Shown: positions 1 to 7,526, counted from the first letter of the stretch. The stretch: 21,638 nucleotides of DNA from CAXXOK01 sp036759125 (GCA_036759125.1 DAIOVG010000026.1:1-21638); one strand, 5' to 3'. Program-made: numbers and translations. Notes: generated by a model from the letters alone, not told the origin.

Positions 1-442
1 AATCCTTGACATAGTAGAAGTAATACAGCTTCGCGCCCCTGTTCAAAAACCAGTTCTTGGCCTTCGCGCCCGGCGCGCTGATCAGCCTGCGGAAATGGTC
101 GCTCTCCACGGGGCCGAACGATTCGACGTTTTTCACGCGCATGGTGCCCAGACTTTTGCGCTTTTTGTTGTTGAATACCTGCGCAAAATCCAGGTCGCCG
201 TTGGTAAAGGTATATTCATACTCGGTACGCAGCCTGTCCTTGTACAAAAACAAAAGAAGCGCGATACCGATCAGCACAACCAGGTTGATCAGCAGCGGGA
301 TATTGAAGCCCGTGAAAATCCACTGCAGCATCATAAACCCAAGAATTGCCGTAATGACCATGACCACGTTGGCGGCATAGTACAAAAGCTCCTGCAGCGA
401 TTTGTTCTTTTTAACGACGACCTCTTCCATGAAATGATCCAT
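1..442 (-). CDS. Small two-helix membrane protein, DUF6106-like (partial, C-terminus beyond left edge)
   Basis: The visible part is 147 residues and runs off the left edge of the window. It begins with a short charged stretch (MDHFMEEVVVKKNK), then two hydrophobic helices at about residues 22-41 and 47-67, then a soluble part with FTNGDLD near residue 79 and a lysine/arginine cluster NNKKRK near 91. This layout resembles the uncharacterised DUF6106 proteins of Clostridia as I remember them; no biochemical role is known to me. The start is set by a GGGGGG ribosome binding site seven bases before the ATG; a second ATG four codons later has no such site. It lies 29 bases after the divergent PAP2 gene and is probably the next gene of the same operon. 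The family name is from memory and only moderately sure; the reading frame itself is convincing. Confidence 0.72.
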   Translation of the reverse strand, partial: MDHFMEEVVVKKNKSLQELLYYAANVVMVITAILGFMMLQWIFTGFNIPLLINLVVLIGIALLLFLYKDRLRTEYEYTFTNGDLDFAQVFNNKKRKSLGTMRVKNVESFGPVESDHFRRLISAPGAKAKNWFLNRGAKLYYFYYVKD

Positions 443-471
443 GAATATTCCCCCCAAACGATTTTGTATTG

Positions 472-930
472 TTACAGTATCAAAAACAAATACACAAATG
501 TGGTCAGGACGCCCACAAAGATACCGCCCACGACCTCGAAGGGCGTATGGCCGACAAGCTCCTTGAGCTCATCGTCGGAGATGCGGCGGCCGTTGATGAG
601 CACATCCTTGAGAATCTGGTTGATGACCGTCGCCTGCGTGCCCGTTTCCCGGCGCACGCCGATGGCATCGTACATCACAATCAAGCTCAGCACCGTGCAA
701 ACGCCAAACAGCGCCGTGCCAAAGCCCTCCAGAAAGCCTACGGAAAGCGTCAGCGCTACAACCAGAGCCGAGTGGGACGAGGGCATACCGCCCGCGCCAA
801 CGAGCCGCTTCCAATTCAGCTTATGTTCCACGCGGTAGTACAGCGGCACCTTTAAAAGCTGCGCCGTTGCCCACGCAAACAGTGAACACAGCACGATGGG
901 ATTGGAAAACACGTCCAGTATATCGTGCAT
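472..930 (-). CDS. Divergent PAP2 family membrane protein (DUF212, YuiD-like)
   Basis: This 152-residue protein has several hydrophobic segments and the hallmark GGMPSSHSALV at residues 47-57, with MYDAIGVRRETGTQA at about 86-100. These are the conserved blocks of the DUF212/divergent PAP2 family, related to membrane acid phosphatases of the PAP2 fold, and the length is normal for the family. The substrate is not established. A lipid pyrophosphate such as undecaprenyl or another polyprenyl phosphate would make sense beside ispA, but that is inference from position. The gene follows ispA by 21 bases in the same direction, an order I recall from other Clostridia where dxs often comes next; dxs is not seen here. 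An AAGGGG site lies about nine bases before the ATG. Confidence 0.88.
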   Translation of the reverse strand: MHDILDVFSNPIVLCSLFAWATAQLLKVPLYYRVEHKLNWKRLVGAGGMPSSHSALVVALTLSVGFLEGFGTALFGVCTVLSLIVMYDAIGVRRETGTQATVINQILKDVLINGRRISDDELKELVGHTPFEVVGGIFVGVLTTFVYLFLIL

Positions 931-951
931 TCGTCTAGTCCCCTTCCCAAA

Positions 952-1881
952 TCAGGATACCCGCGTCAGCGTTGAATCCGCAAGCATCCGCAAAAACGCC
1001 GCGCGCCCGCCAAACGGCGACAGCGCTTCCTTGGCAGCGGTAATCAGCCGGGCGGCCTCCTCGCGGGAAGCGGTCTCCCCATACACGGCGGGCCAGGTCA
1101 TCTTGCCCCGCTGTGCGTCCATGCCGGTCTGCTTTCCGAGTATTGTAGCATCCCCCTGCAAATCCAGCAAGTCATCTACAATCTGAAACGCGCGTCCAAG
1201 CGCTTCGCCATAGCCGCGGCCTGCCCAAAGCGTTTCTTCGTCCGCGCCCGCTAGCATCAGCCCGGCAGTCATGGGCGCGGTCAAAAGGTCGCCGGTCTTA
1301 TGCCGCTGGATATAGTGTACCATATCCTTTCGGGGCTGTGTACCCTCCAGCTTCACATCCAGCGTCTGCCCGGCGATCATGCCGCGCACACCCGCACGGC
1401 GTGTGATTTCATCCATGGCCTTGAGCGCATGGGGATGACCGGTTGCAAGCGCTGCCTCAAGCATGGTTTCGATCGCCAGGGAATACAGGCCGTCGCCCGC
1501 GAGAATCGCCATACCCTCGCCGAATACCAGGTGGTTGGTCGGCTTGCCGCGCCGCAGGGCGTCGTCATCCATGGCGGGCAGATCGTCGTGAATCAGGGAA
1601 TAGGTATGAATCATTTCCAGCGCGGCGGCATACGGCAGGGCCGTTTCCCAGTCGTCTCTGAGCAGCTCATAAGAAGCCAGCAGCAGCACCGGGCGCAGGC
1701 GTTTGCCGGGCAGCAAGAGGCTATAGCGCATGGCGGAGCGCAGCGGCTCGGGAATGATTCCGTCCGCAGGCGCATCGGGCAAAGCCTCTGTATACTCCGC
1801 CTCACCCGTGAGCAGCGGATGCCCGGCAAGCGCCAGGTTCACCGCCCGCAGGTAGCGATCATAGCTCTCCTGAAACTGCAT
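952..1881 (-). CDS. ispA: Polyprenyl synthetase, probable farnesyl (or geranylgeranyl) diphosphate synthase
   Basis: This 309-residue trans-prenyltransferase condenses isopentenyl diphosphate with allylic diphosphates to make short-chain prenyl diphosphates, in the cytosol. The diphosphate-binding residues are visible: GKRLRP at 59-64, the first aspartate-rich motif DDLPAMDDD at 99-107, GQTLD at 171-175, and the second motif FQIVDDLLDLQGD at 232-244. Length and motifs fit the IspA group. The product chain length (C15 or C20) cannot be decided safely from sequence alone. It follows xseB by six bases, as in the xseA-xseB-ispA cluster of many Firmicutes. The ATG at 1881 has GGAGG about ten bases upstream. 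No missing residues were noticed. Confidence 0.95.
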   Translation of the reverse strand: MQFQESYDRYLRAVNLALAGHPLLTGEAEYTEALPDAPADGIIPEPLRSAMRYSLLLPGKRLRPVLLLASYELLRDDWETALPYAAALEMIHTYSLIHDDLPAMDDDALRRGKPTNHLVFGEGMAILAGDGLYSLAIETMLEAALATGHPHALKAMDEITRRAGVRGMIAGQTLDVKLEGTQPRKDMVHYIQRHKTGDLLTAPMTAGLMLAGADEETLWAGRGYGEALGRAFQIVDDLLDLQGDATILGKQTGMDAQRGKMTWPAVYGETASREEAARLITAAKEALSPFGGRAAFLRMLADSTLTRVS

Positions 1882-1887
1882 ACGGCG

Positions 1888-2151
1888 TTATTCCTCCGCG
1901 CCGTCAAGCAGGGATTCCTGCCTGGCGACCGTGCTTTCTTCAACGGTCAATGTGCCGTCCTTCTGCTTGCCGACCTCATACAGCCTTGCAGCGGCGGTTT
2001 TCAGCCGCTCGTCCAGGCTTTTTGCCAGCTTTGCGCCCTGCTCGTAAGCGTCCATCAGCTGCTCCAGCGGCAGCTCGCCCAGCTCCATTTTATCGGCGAG
2101 GGCTTCCAGCTTTTGCAGATCCGCTTCAAAGCTCTGTTTTTTGTCTGCCAT
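1888..2151 (-). CDS. xseB: Exonuclease VII small subunit
   Basis: This 87-residue acidic helical protein matches XseB in length and pattern: SFEADLQKLEALADKMELG followed by LPLEQLMDAYEQGAKLAK. Several copies of XseB bind the C-terminal helices of XseA to form exonuclease VII, which degrades single-stranded DNA from both ends and acts in repair and removal of recombination intermediates. The start codon directly follows the xseA stop codon (TAAATG), so the two subunits are probably translationally coupled. An AAGGAGG site sits inside the end of xseA. The last 15 or so residues (STVARQESLLDGAEE) look like a variable tail. Confidence 0.93.
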   Translation of the reverse strand: MADKKQSFEADLQKLEALADKMELGELPLEQLMDAYEQGAKLAKSLDERLKTAAARLYEVGKQKDGTLTVEESTVARQESLLDGAEE

Positions 2152-3363
2152 TTATTCGTCCTCCTTGAGCACACGCAGGGTTTTTGCCTCCGCGCTGCCG
2201 TCCGCCAGCGTGATGGTAATCAAATCGTCGGGCTTGAGCATGGTTACGCTCTGCACGCTCGTTTTTCCCCGCCGCACGATGGCATAGCCGCGCTTGAGCG
2301 TTTCCCTGGGGCTTGCGGCCGTGATGCGCAGGGAAAGCTCCGAGAGGGCGCGCGCCTTTTGCTCCAGGACCTGTTTATACAAAAGCGTCAGGCGTTGGGA
2401 AAGTCCCTGCACGCGCTCGGCGATCACCCCAAATTGGCGTTCCGGCGTCTGCCGGGCAATGCGGGCGGAAAGCTCCGACAGCCCCGCGGCATACCCCGCA
2501 AGGGTCATCTCGCAGGCACGGCGTGTGCGGGTTTGCAGCTTCTCAACCGTTTGCAAAAGCTGCTCCCGCTGCGGCACCACCAGCTCCGCCGCCGCCGAGG
2601 GCGTAGGCGCGCGCAGGTCGGCCACAAAATCGGAAATGGAAAAATCCGTCTCATGCCCCACAGCGCTGACCACAGGCTTCTGGCAGTTGAAAATCGCGCG
2701 CGCGAGCACTTCCTCGTTGAACTCCCACAGGTCTTCCAGACTTCCGCCGCCACGGGCAACGATAATCACGTCGACTTCATCCAGCCTGTCCAGCGCTTCC
2801 ACGGCGGCGGCGATTTCTTTGGCCGCGCCCGCCCCCTGCACCGATACCGGATACAGATAGAACGGAATGCCCGGATGCCGCCGCCAGCCCACGCGGGTCA
2901 TATCGTGGATGACCGCGCCGGTCTTGCTGGTGGCGATCCCCACGCCCATGGGCAGAAGCGGCAAGGGCTTTTTCAGCGAAGCGTCGAACAGGCCTTCGGC
3001 CTGCAGCTTCTTTTTGAGCGCTTCCATGCGCAGATGAATATCGCCCAGCCCCTCCTCCTCCATGCCGTCGGCATAGAACTGGTAGGAGCCGGTTTTTACG
3101 TATAATCCCACATTGCCGCGCAGGACGACCTTCATGCCGTCGGCCGGCCGGAACTTGAGGCCGATTGCCGCCGTGCGGAACATGGCGCACTGGATGGCGC
3201 TGTTCTCGTCCTTCAGGGTAAAATACAGGTGGCCCGACACATGGCGTTTGAAATTGCTGATCTCCCCGCGCAGCGAAAGATTGCGCAGCATCGGGTCGCC
3301 CGCAAGGGACTTGCGGACGTACTCGTTGAGCTCTTCAACCGTCAATGTCAGGCGGGTGCTCAT
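2152..3363 (-). CDS. xseA: Exonuclease VII large subunit
   Basis: This 403-residue subunit is typical of Firmicutes XseA. The N-terminal OB-fold (about residues 5-100) includes LRGEISNFKRHVSGHLYFTL. The catalytic domain has TSKTGA at 145-150, RGGGSLEDLW at 204-213, GHETDFSISDFVADLRAPTPSAA from 236, then long coiled helices that bind XseB and a C-terminal segment with LKRGYAIVRR. I chose ATG 3363 (MSTRLTLTVEE) over an upstream in-frame start that would overlap folD and add 32 non-homologous residues. The chosen ATG overlaps the folD stop by ATGA, and GGAGAAGG precedes it. The enzyme acts in the cytosol on single-stranded DNA. Confidence 0.95.
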   Translation of the reverse strand: MSTRLTLTVEELNEYVRKSLAGDPMLRNLSLRGEISNFKRHVSGHLYFTLKDENSAIQCAMFRTAAIGLKFRPADGMKVVLRGNVGLYVKTGSYQFYADGMEEEGLGDIHLRMEALKKKLQAEGLFDASLKKPLPLLPMGVGIATSKTGAVIHDMTRVGWRRHPGIPFYLYPVSVQGAGAAKEIAAAVEALDRLDEVDVIIVARGGGSLEDLWEFNEEVLARAIFNCQKPVVSAVGHETDFSISDFVADLRAPTPSAAAELVVPQREQLLQTVEKLQTRTRRACEMTLAGYAAGLSELSARIARQTPERQFGVIAERVQGLSQRLTLLYKQVLEQKARALSELSLRITAASPRETLKRGYAIVRRGKTSVQSVTMLKPDDLITITLADGSAEAKTLRVLKEDE

Positions 3364-4202
3364 GAAAAGGCCTTCTCCGCCGCGTCCAGGGTATTGGTCA
3401 TCAGCATGGCGATGGTCATGCGCCCCACGCCGCCGGGTACCGGCGAAATCCAGCTGCATTTATCCTTGACCGCTTCAAAGTCCACGTCGCCGACGAACTT
3501 GCCGTCCACGCGGTTCATGCCCACGTCGACCACCACAGCGCCGTCCTTCACCATATCGGCGGTGATGAACTTCGGCTGGCCGATGGCGGCGACCAGCACG
3601 TCCGCACGGCGGGTGTGCGCGGCCAGATCCTTGGTTCTGGAATGGCAAATGGTAACCGTCGCGTTGGCGTGCATCAGCAGCACCGCCATGGGTTTCCCCA
3701 CGATATTTGAGCGGCCTACGACCACCGCATCCTTCCCGGTGAGGTCAATGCCCGCTGCCCTGAGCATATACATCACGCCCTTGGGTGTGCAGGCGACGGG
3801 GCCTTTTTCGCCGCGCAGCAGCTTGCCCATACTCGCGTTCTGAAAACCGTCGGCATCCTTATCAGGCGCAATCAGCGCCAAGGCGCGGTCGGAGTCCAGG
3901 TGCTTTGGAAGCGGCATCTGCACGAGCAGCCCGTGGATTTTAGGGTCTTCGTTGGCCTCCCGGATCGCCTGTTGCAGCGCCTCCTGGGTGGTATCCTCGG
4001 GCAGGCGTACGGTTTTACTATACAGTCCCAGCCGTGCGCATGCCTTTTCCTTATTGCCGACGTACAGGTGGCTGGCGGGGTCGTCGCCCACGAGTATCAC
4101 TTCCAGCCCCGGCGTTTGTCCCTTTTTAAGCATTGCGTCCACGCGTTCCTTCAGTTCCGCTTCCACCTGCGCGGACATGACCTTGCCGTCTAAAATCTGC
4201 AT
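3360..4202 (-). CDS. folD: Bifunctional methylenetetrahydrofolate dehydrogenase / methenyltetrahydrofolate cyclohydrolase
   Basis: This 280-residue protein interconverts 5,10-methylene- and 10-formyl-tetrahydrofolate using NADP, supplying one-carbon units for purines and formyl-methionine. The substrate site is visible as YVGNKEKAC at 47-55 (Tyr47, Lys51), QMPLPKH at 95-101 and KDADGF at 115-120. The nucleotide site is GRSNIVGKP at 163-171. The C-terminal signature reads PGGVGRMT at 256-263, where many relatives have PGGVGPMT. The full length is normal. It overlaps the preceding TsaD-like gene by 13 bases and xseA by four, which indicates tight coupling. A GGAGGG site lies just before the ATG. 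Confidence 0.97.
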   Translation of the reverse strand: MQILDGKVMSAQVEAELKERVDAMLKKGQTPGLEVILVGDDPASHLYVGNKEKACARLGLYSKTVRLPEDTTQEALQQAIREANEDPKIHGLLVQMPLPKHLDSDRALALIAPDKDADGFQNASMGKLLRGEKGPVACTPKGVMYMLRAAGIDLTGKDAVVVGRSNIVGKPMAVLLMHANATVTICHSRTKDLAAHTRRADVLVAAIGQPKFITADMVKDGAVVVDVGMNRVDGKFVGDVDFEAVKDKCSWISPVPGGVGRMTIAMLMTNTLDAAEKAFS

Positions 4203-5158
4203 GGCAATCCCTCCGTTTCTAATTGTCTGCGCATCCCCAAACGGGCGACGCCCGCCGCGTTATCGGATGCGTATTCACGCTTTCCAAACAGCACGTTTGC
4301 ATAACAGCCGAGTTTGTTGAGCCGCGCGGGGATCATGTCCCGCAACAGCACAGACGAGGCCACCCCGCCCACAAGCAGCACGGTCTGTGCGCCCGTTTCA
4401 CGGCAGGCTGCGGCAAGCATCCGCGCCGCCGTGCGGGCCAGAAAATCGAACAGCTCGGCCGCGACCGTCTCGCGGGCGTACTCCCCCGCCTCCAGCCAGC
4501 GCTTTGCCTGGGTTTCCGCGCCGGACAGGTGGCAGTCCAGGTCTCCCCGCGCCAGGCTGACCGGCAGCCGCGCCTCCGGCACCGCCTGCATGGCGAGCTG
4601 CTCCAGCGCCGCGCCGGCGGGAAAGCCAAAGCCAAGCTGCACCCCAATGCGGTCCACCAGCTGGCCCGCGTGCAAATCAAGCGTCTGCCCGATCAGGCGA
4701 ACCGTATCCCCTTCGCACAGCAGGGTTTCGGTCGTGCCGCCGCTGATGTGCATGGCGACAAACGGCCCCGCGATGGGCGGGTTGCCGATCATGCCCGCCA
4801 GGATGTGCCCCATCTGATGCGACGTCTCATAGTACGGCACCTTGAGCGTGCTTGCCATCGCCCTGCCAAAGCTCCTGCCCACGGTAAACACGGGCATGTA
4901 GCTATCCTCCGCGTCTCTGGGGGTTGCCGAAGCGATCACCGCGGAAATATCGGCCTCTTTTGCCTCTGCCATCAGCTCTTCCACCAGCTCCGGCAACTGC
5001 TTTAAATGTGCAAAAACGGCCTCGCTTTGGCGCAGGCCGCAGGTTCCCGGTTGCACTGGCAGCAGCTTTCGCTGAAAGCCGATGATTTCGCCGTTTTCGT
5101 CCGCGATGGCCGCGGACGTGGTATAACAGCTGGTATCAAGCCCGATCGCTGCCCTCAT
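4190..5158 (-). CDS. TsaD/Kae1-like ASKHA protein, divergent paralogue of unknown function
   Basis: This 322-residue protein has the TsaD/Kae1 fold pattern: an N-terminal nucleotide-binding start AIGLDTSCYTTSAA (TsaD usually has a GIDTSCDET-like start), the metal-site histidines in HQMGH (His114, His118; TsaD usually HxEGH), HISGGTTE at 137-144 in place of SGGHT, LVGGVASS at 262-269, and SDNAAGVA at 298-305 with the metal-ligand aspartate. TsaD makes the threonylcarbamoyladenosine modification of tRNA, but this version is diverged at several blocks and sits between nusB and folD, not near tsaB or tsaE. Databases often name such proteins O-sialoglycoprotein endopeptidase, an outdated label. 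I chose ATG 5158 because homology begins there; the longer frame lies inside nusB. The gene overlaps nusB by 23 bases. It could be the only TsaD of this genome, but a paralogue is more likely. Confidence 0.83.
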   Translation of the reverse strand: MRAAIGLDTSCYTTSAAIADENGEIIGFQRKLLPVQPGTCGLRQSEAVFAHLKQLPELVEELMAEAKEADISAVIASATPRDAEDSYMPVFTVGRSFGRAMASTLKVPYYETSHQMGHILAGMIGNPPIAGPFVAMHISGGTTETLLCEGDTVRLIGQTLDLHAGQLVDRIGVQLGFGFPAGAALEQLAMQAVPEARLPVSLARGDLDCHLSGAETQAKRWLEAGEYARETVAAELFDFLARTAARMLAAACRETGAQTVLLVGGVASSVLLRDMIPARLNKLGCYANVLFGKREYASDNAAGVARLGMRRQLETEGLPCRF

Positions 5159-5585
5159 GCTCAACACCCTTTCGCTTGCCGCGCTGAATCGCGCCCAGAA
5201 CACCGTTGATGTAGCGGCCGCTCTTGGGCTCGGAGTACTTGTCGGCCATCTCCATCGCCTCGCTGATGGAAACGTTGTCGGGCACATCGCCGCGATACAG
5301 CAGCTCGTACACCGCCAGCCGCAGGATGCTCAAATCCACACGCGCGATGCGCTCCAGCGTCCATTCACCGCTGGAATGTTCGGCGATCAGGCCATCGATT
5401 TCCGGCTGGTGCGCCTGTGTGCCGGACAGAATATCCTCGATAAATTTCAGGTCATCCTCGGAGGGCTTGCCGCCTCTTTTGAGCTGCTCGTATACAAGCG
5501 CGATGGCGTCCTCGCCCATTTCCCCTCCGCATGACCGCTGATATGCAAGCTGCATCGCAGCTACCCGTGCTACCGAACGTGCCAT
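5136..5585 (-). CDS. nusB: Transcription antitermination factor NusB
   Basis: This 149-residue all-helical protein matches NusB. It starts MARSVARVAAMQLAYQ, the basic RNA-binding end, and ends with the family block NVSISEAMEMADKYSEPKSGRYINGVLGAI. NusB with NusE (ribosomal protein S10) binds boxA RNA and keeps RNA polymerase processive on rRNA operons. The gene lies 22 bases after the DUF2273 gene and overlaps the TsaD-like gene. Its place directly after the Asp23-family module and before folD, xseA, xseB and ispA mirrors the Bacillus yqhY-nusB region. GGAG lies about eight bases before the ATG. The tail after residue 135 is lysine/glutamate-rich and probably disordered. Confidence 0.94.
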   Translation of the reverse strand: MARSVARVAAMQLAYQRSCGGEMGEDAIALVYEQLKRGGKPSEDDLKFIEDILSGTQAHQPEIDGLIAEHSSGEWTLERIARVDLSILRLAVYELLYRGDVPDNVSISEAMEMADKYSEPKSGRYINGVLGAIQRGKRKGVEHEGSDRA

Positions 5586-5607
5586 GCGTCACACTCCGTT
5601 TCCCGCA

Positions 5608-5838
5608 TCATTCACCTTTGGGCGGGAAGATCTTATTGATAAAGTTCTTGATTCCCACAATCTTTTGGTTATTGGAGCCAAACAGGTACCCCACCGCGAA
5701 AAACACGGCGATCATCAGCGTTCTCCAGAACCCCAGGAACAGGAGCATCAGCGCTAAAGCCGCGCCGCTAAGTCCGATCAGCCAGCCGCAGTGCTTGGTG
5801 CCGATCGTCAGCCATTTGGATTGTTCGTCGTTGGACAT
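5608..5838 (-). CDS. DUF2273 small membrane protein
   Basis: This 76-residue protein has two hydrophobic helices at about residues 18-36 and 40-54, with a short glycine-rich turn (YLFGSNNQ) and a basic end (IKNFINKIFPPKG). It matches the DUF2273 family, which is regularly encoded beside Asp23/Gls24 and AmaP proteins in Firmicutes; its function is unknown to me. I chose ATG 5838 because AAGGAGG lies nine bases before it and it starts one base after the amaP stop. An upstream in-frame ATG at 5859 would overlap amaP and lacks a site. It probably belongs to a membrane complex with AmaP that holds Asp23-like proteins at the membrane. Confidence 0.86.
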   Translation of the reverse strand: MSNDEQSKWLTIGTKHCGWLIGLSGAALALMLLFLGFWRTLMIAVFFAVGYLFGSNNQKIVGIKNFINKIFPPKGE

Positions 5839-5839
5839 A

Positions 5840-6703
5840 TTACGCGTCCTCCTTGTCATGCGGATCGCTGTTCTTTGGTTCCGCAGCCTTTTTCTTCGCC
5901 GCCTTGGGCTCGTTTTCCTTTTCGGGTTCTATGTCCGCGGCGGTTTCTTCACCGGTTTGTGTCTCCGGCTGTTCCTCTTCCTGCGCTTCGCCCTTCTTGC
6001 GGAAGATGCGCTGGTGCAGGGATTCCTTATTCTCCTCGTGGGTCTTGGGTCCGGCGTCGGACTTGATGGCCTTCTGCACCGCGTCGTTGAGCTTATCCAC
6101 CATGCGGCCCGCTTTTTCCACGGCATCCACGTCGGCTACCATCTCGCTGCCCTTTTCCGCGTGGAGCCTGGGACCGGAGCCGGGTGTGGTATCCACAAAC
6201 ACGCGCACTTCCCGGACGTCCACGCCCGAGCAGGAGGTAATGTACTGCCGGGTCTGCTTTTGCAGGGCGCTGACGATCATGGGGATGTTGACGCCGTTTT
6301 CGAGCAGAATGCGGACAGAAACGATCACGCCGTCTTTGGTATGCGAGATCTTGGTATTGGTCACCTTGAGCTCGTCGTTCATATCGACGACCTTTTTGAC
6401 CATGTTCTCCATCGCGTTCATGGAGATGTTCAAATCGCCGTATTCCGTATGCTGCAGGATGAAGCCTTTTTCCTTATTCGAACGGAACACCGCGGCGATG
6501 CCGCGCAGCCCCAGCAGCAAAAGCACCAGGGCGATAACCGCAAGCAGCACATGCTGCCAGAAGGTGAACGGACCCTCCAGGAAGGCCATATCCAGCTGGA
6601 AGGGAAAAATCCCGACCCCGTATACAAACAGCCCCAGCCCCAGGATGGTCAGGATGATCCCCGCAAGCCCCGTGAGCATACGGTCAGGAAATGATCGTTT
6701 CAT
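5840..6703 (-). CDS. amaP: Alkaline shock response membrane anchor protein AmaP, with long charged tail
   Basis: This 287-residue protein has two membrane helices at about 10-31 and 50-73, joined by a short loop, followed by an Asp23-like soluble domain at about 80-175 (NISMNAMENMVKKVVDMND, then VIVSVRILLENGVNIPMIV and VREVRVFVD). In Staphylococcus the related AmaP anchors Asp23 at the membrane. Relatives are usually about 180-200 residues by my recollection. Here about 60 extra residues (226-287) form a low-complexity tail rich in Glu, Lys, Ala and Pro, probably disordered. The gene follows the asp23-like gene after 81 bases that hold two hairpins. GGAGG lies ten bases before the ATG. Function in this organism is inferred from family and neighbours. 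Confidence 0.88.
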   Translation of the reverse strand: MKRSFPDRMLTGLAGIILTILGLGLFVYGVGIFPFQLDMAFLEGPFTFWQHVLLAVIALVLLLLGLRGIAAVFRSNKEKGFILQHTEYGDLNISMNAMENMVKKVVDMNDELKVTNTKISHTKDGVIVSVRILLENGVNIPMIVSALQKQTRQYITSCSGVDVREVRVFVDTTPGSGPRLHAEKGSEMVADVDAVEKAGRMVDKLNDAVQKAIKSDAGPKTHEENKESLHQRIFRKKGEAQEEEQPETQTGEETAADIEPEKENEPKAAKKKAAEPKNSDPHDKEDA

Positions 6704-6720
6704 AGCTTTCTGTCCTCCGT

Positions 6721-6775
6721 GCCCGAAAAAACGGGCGGAAACGTAAACCCAAAAGGATGGGTGATCCCTTTGGGT
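6721..6775 (-). other. Two intergenic hairpins between asp23-like and amaP
   Basis: Read on the minus strand, a strong hairpin follows the asp23-like stop: 6747-6753 pairs with 6769-6775 (ACCCAAA/TTTGGGT). After one A-C mismatch it continues with 6755-6758 against 6764-6767, leaving a five-base loop. A second small hairpin (GCCCG, six-base loop, CGGGC) lies at 6721-6736, just before the amaP ribosome binding site. Neither is followed by a proper run of T, so they are unlikely to be full terminators. They could stabilise the 3' end of the asp23-like part of the message or partly attenuate readthrough. The pairing is seen; the role is inferred. Confidence 0.6.
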
Positions 6776-6784
6776 CCCGCGTTG

Positions 6785-7441
6785 TTATTCGGTATCCTTG
6801 CCCGCGTCCGGCTTTGGCTGGGCGGGTTTCCCCTCCGCTTTGGGCTTTGGCGCGGCCTTGGTTCTCTTTTTCTTGGGCGCGGGTGCCGGTTTTTTGTCTT
6901 CCGCAGGCTCTTCAGCCTCCGAAGGTTTTGCGTCCTCAACCGGCGTTGCTTCTTGCGCCGGTTTGGTTTCCTCCGGCTTTTCGGAAATCGCGGCAACGGG
7001 TTCAGGCGCGGCAATATCGGCCATCATCGCGTTTTCGAGATAGGTTTCCTCCTCGAGTTTTTCCTTTTCAAAGCTCACGCCGTTGACGTGAACGTCTACC
7101 CGCACGACATGCAGGCCCGTCATGGTTTCGATGGCTTTGCGGACGCTTTCCTGCACGTTGAGCGCGGCCACTTGAATGGGCGTGCCGTATTCCACGATCA
7201 CATACAGGTCTACCGAGGCTTCCTCGGCACCGATTTCCACCTTCACACCCTTGCGGATGTTTCTGGAGCGGATAAAAACGTCGGAAAACCCTCCGCCGGA
7301 ACACATGCCCGCGATGCCCTCCACCTCATTGGCGGCCACACCGGCAATGATGGCAATGACTTCGTTGGCATAGGTTATCGTACCCGTAGAATCGTTATCC
7401 ACGGTTATGCTCACAGGAAGAGTGTCTTTTTTCGAGGCCAT
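6785..7441 (-). CDS. Asp23/Gls24 family envelope stress protein with Ala/Pro/Lys-rich tail
   Basis: This 218-residue protein carries an Asp23 domain at about residues 10-125: ITYANEVIAIIAGVAANEVEGIAGM, then VFIRSRNIRKGVKVEI, VDLYVIVEYGTPIQ and VQESVRKAIETMTGLHVVRVDVHVNGV. Asp23-type proteins are abundant, bind AmaP at the membrane and are linked to cell-envelope homeostasis; the Bacillus relative beside nusB is YqhY. After residue 140 there is an unusual tail of nearly 80 residues, first Glu/Ala/Pro-rich, then Lys/Pro/Ala-rich, which is probably disordered. An AAGGAGGTG site precedes the ATG. It is the first gene of the leftward operon, with a strong promoter at 7478-7506. Confidence 0.9.
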   Translation of the reverse strand: MASKKDTLPVSITVDNDSTGTITYANEVIAIIAGVAANEVEGIAGMCSGGGFSDVFIRSRNIRKGVKVEIGAEEASVDLYVIVEYGTPIQVAALNVQESVRKAIETMTGLHVVRVDVHVNGVSFEKEKLEEETYLENAMMADIAAPEPVAAISEKPEETKPAQEATPVEDAKPSEAEEPAEDKKPAPAPKKKRTKAAPKPKAEGKPAQPKPDAGKDTE

Positions 7442-7477
7442 GCCTACACCTCCTTGGGTTCTTGGTTACCAGTCGTT

Positions 7478-7506
7478 ATTATAGCAGAACGCGCGCCATT
7501 TGACAA
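7478..7506 (-). promoter_or_regulatory. Sigma-A-like promoter for the asp23-nusB-folD-xse-ispA operon
   Basis: On the minus strand TTGTCA (7501-7506) is followed by a 17-base spacer and TATAAT (7478-7483). This is one mismatch from consensus and leaves a leader of about 30 bases before the asp23-like ATG. I see no other comparably good promoter farther into the operon, so it probably drives all the leftward genes. Confidence 0.8.
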
Positions 7507-7513
7507 TTGATTT

Positions 7514-7526
7514 GCCGCCCGGCGGC
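7514..7526. promoter_or_regulatory. Palindrome between two divergent -35 boxes
   Basis: GCCGCC, one central C, GGCGGC form a perfect 13-base inverted repeat lying between the leftward -35 box (7501-7506) and the rightward -35 box (7538-7543). The position would suit an operator acting on both promoters, but in GC-rich DNA such a short palindrome can occur by chance. Confidence 0.3.

Noticed and set aside
1300..3105. Long plus-strand open frame of 601 codons
   Set aside because: It lies antisense to ispA, xseB and xseA, which have clear family motifs; the frame is an effect of high GC content and shows no recognisable domain.
3360..3459. Longer N-terminus for xseA starting at 3459
   Set aside because: The extra residues lie inside folD, have no homology to XseA, and ATG 3363 has both a ribosome binding site and a typical ATGA overlap.
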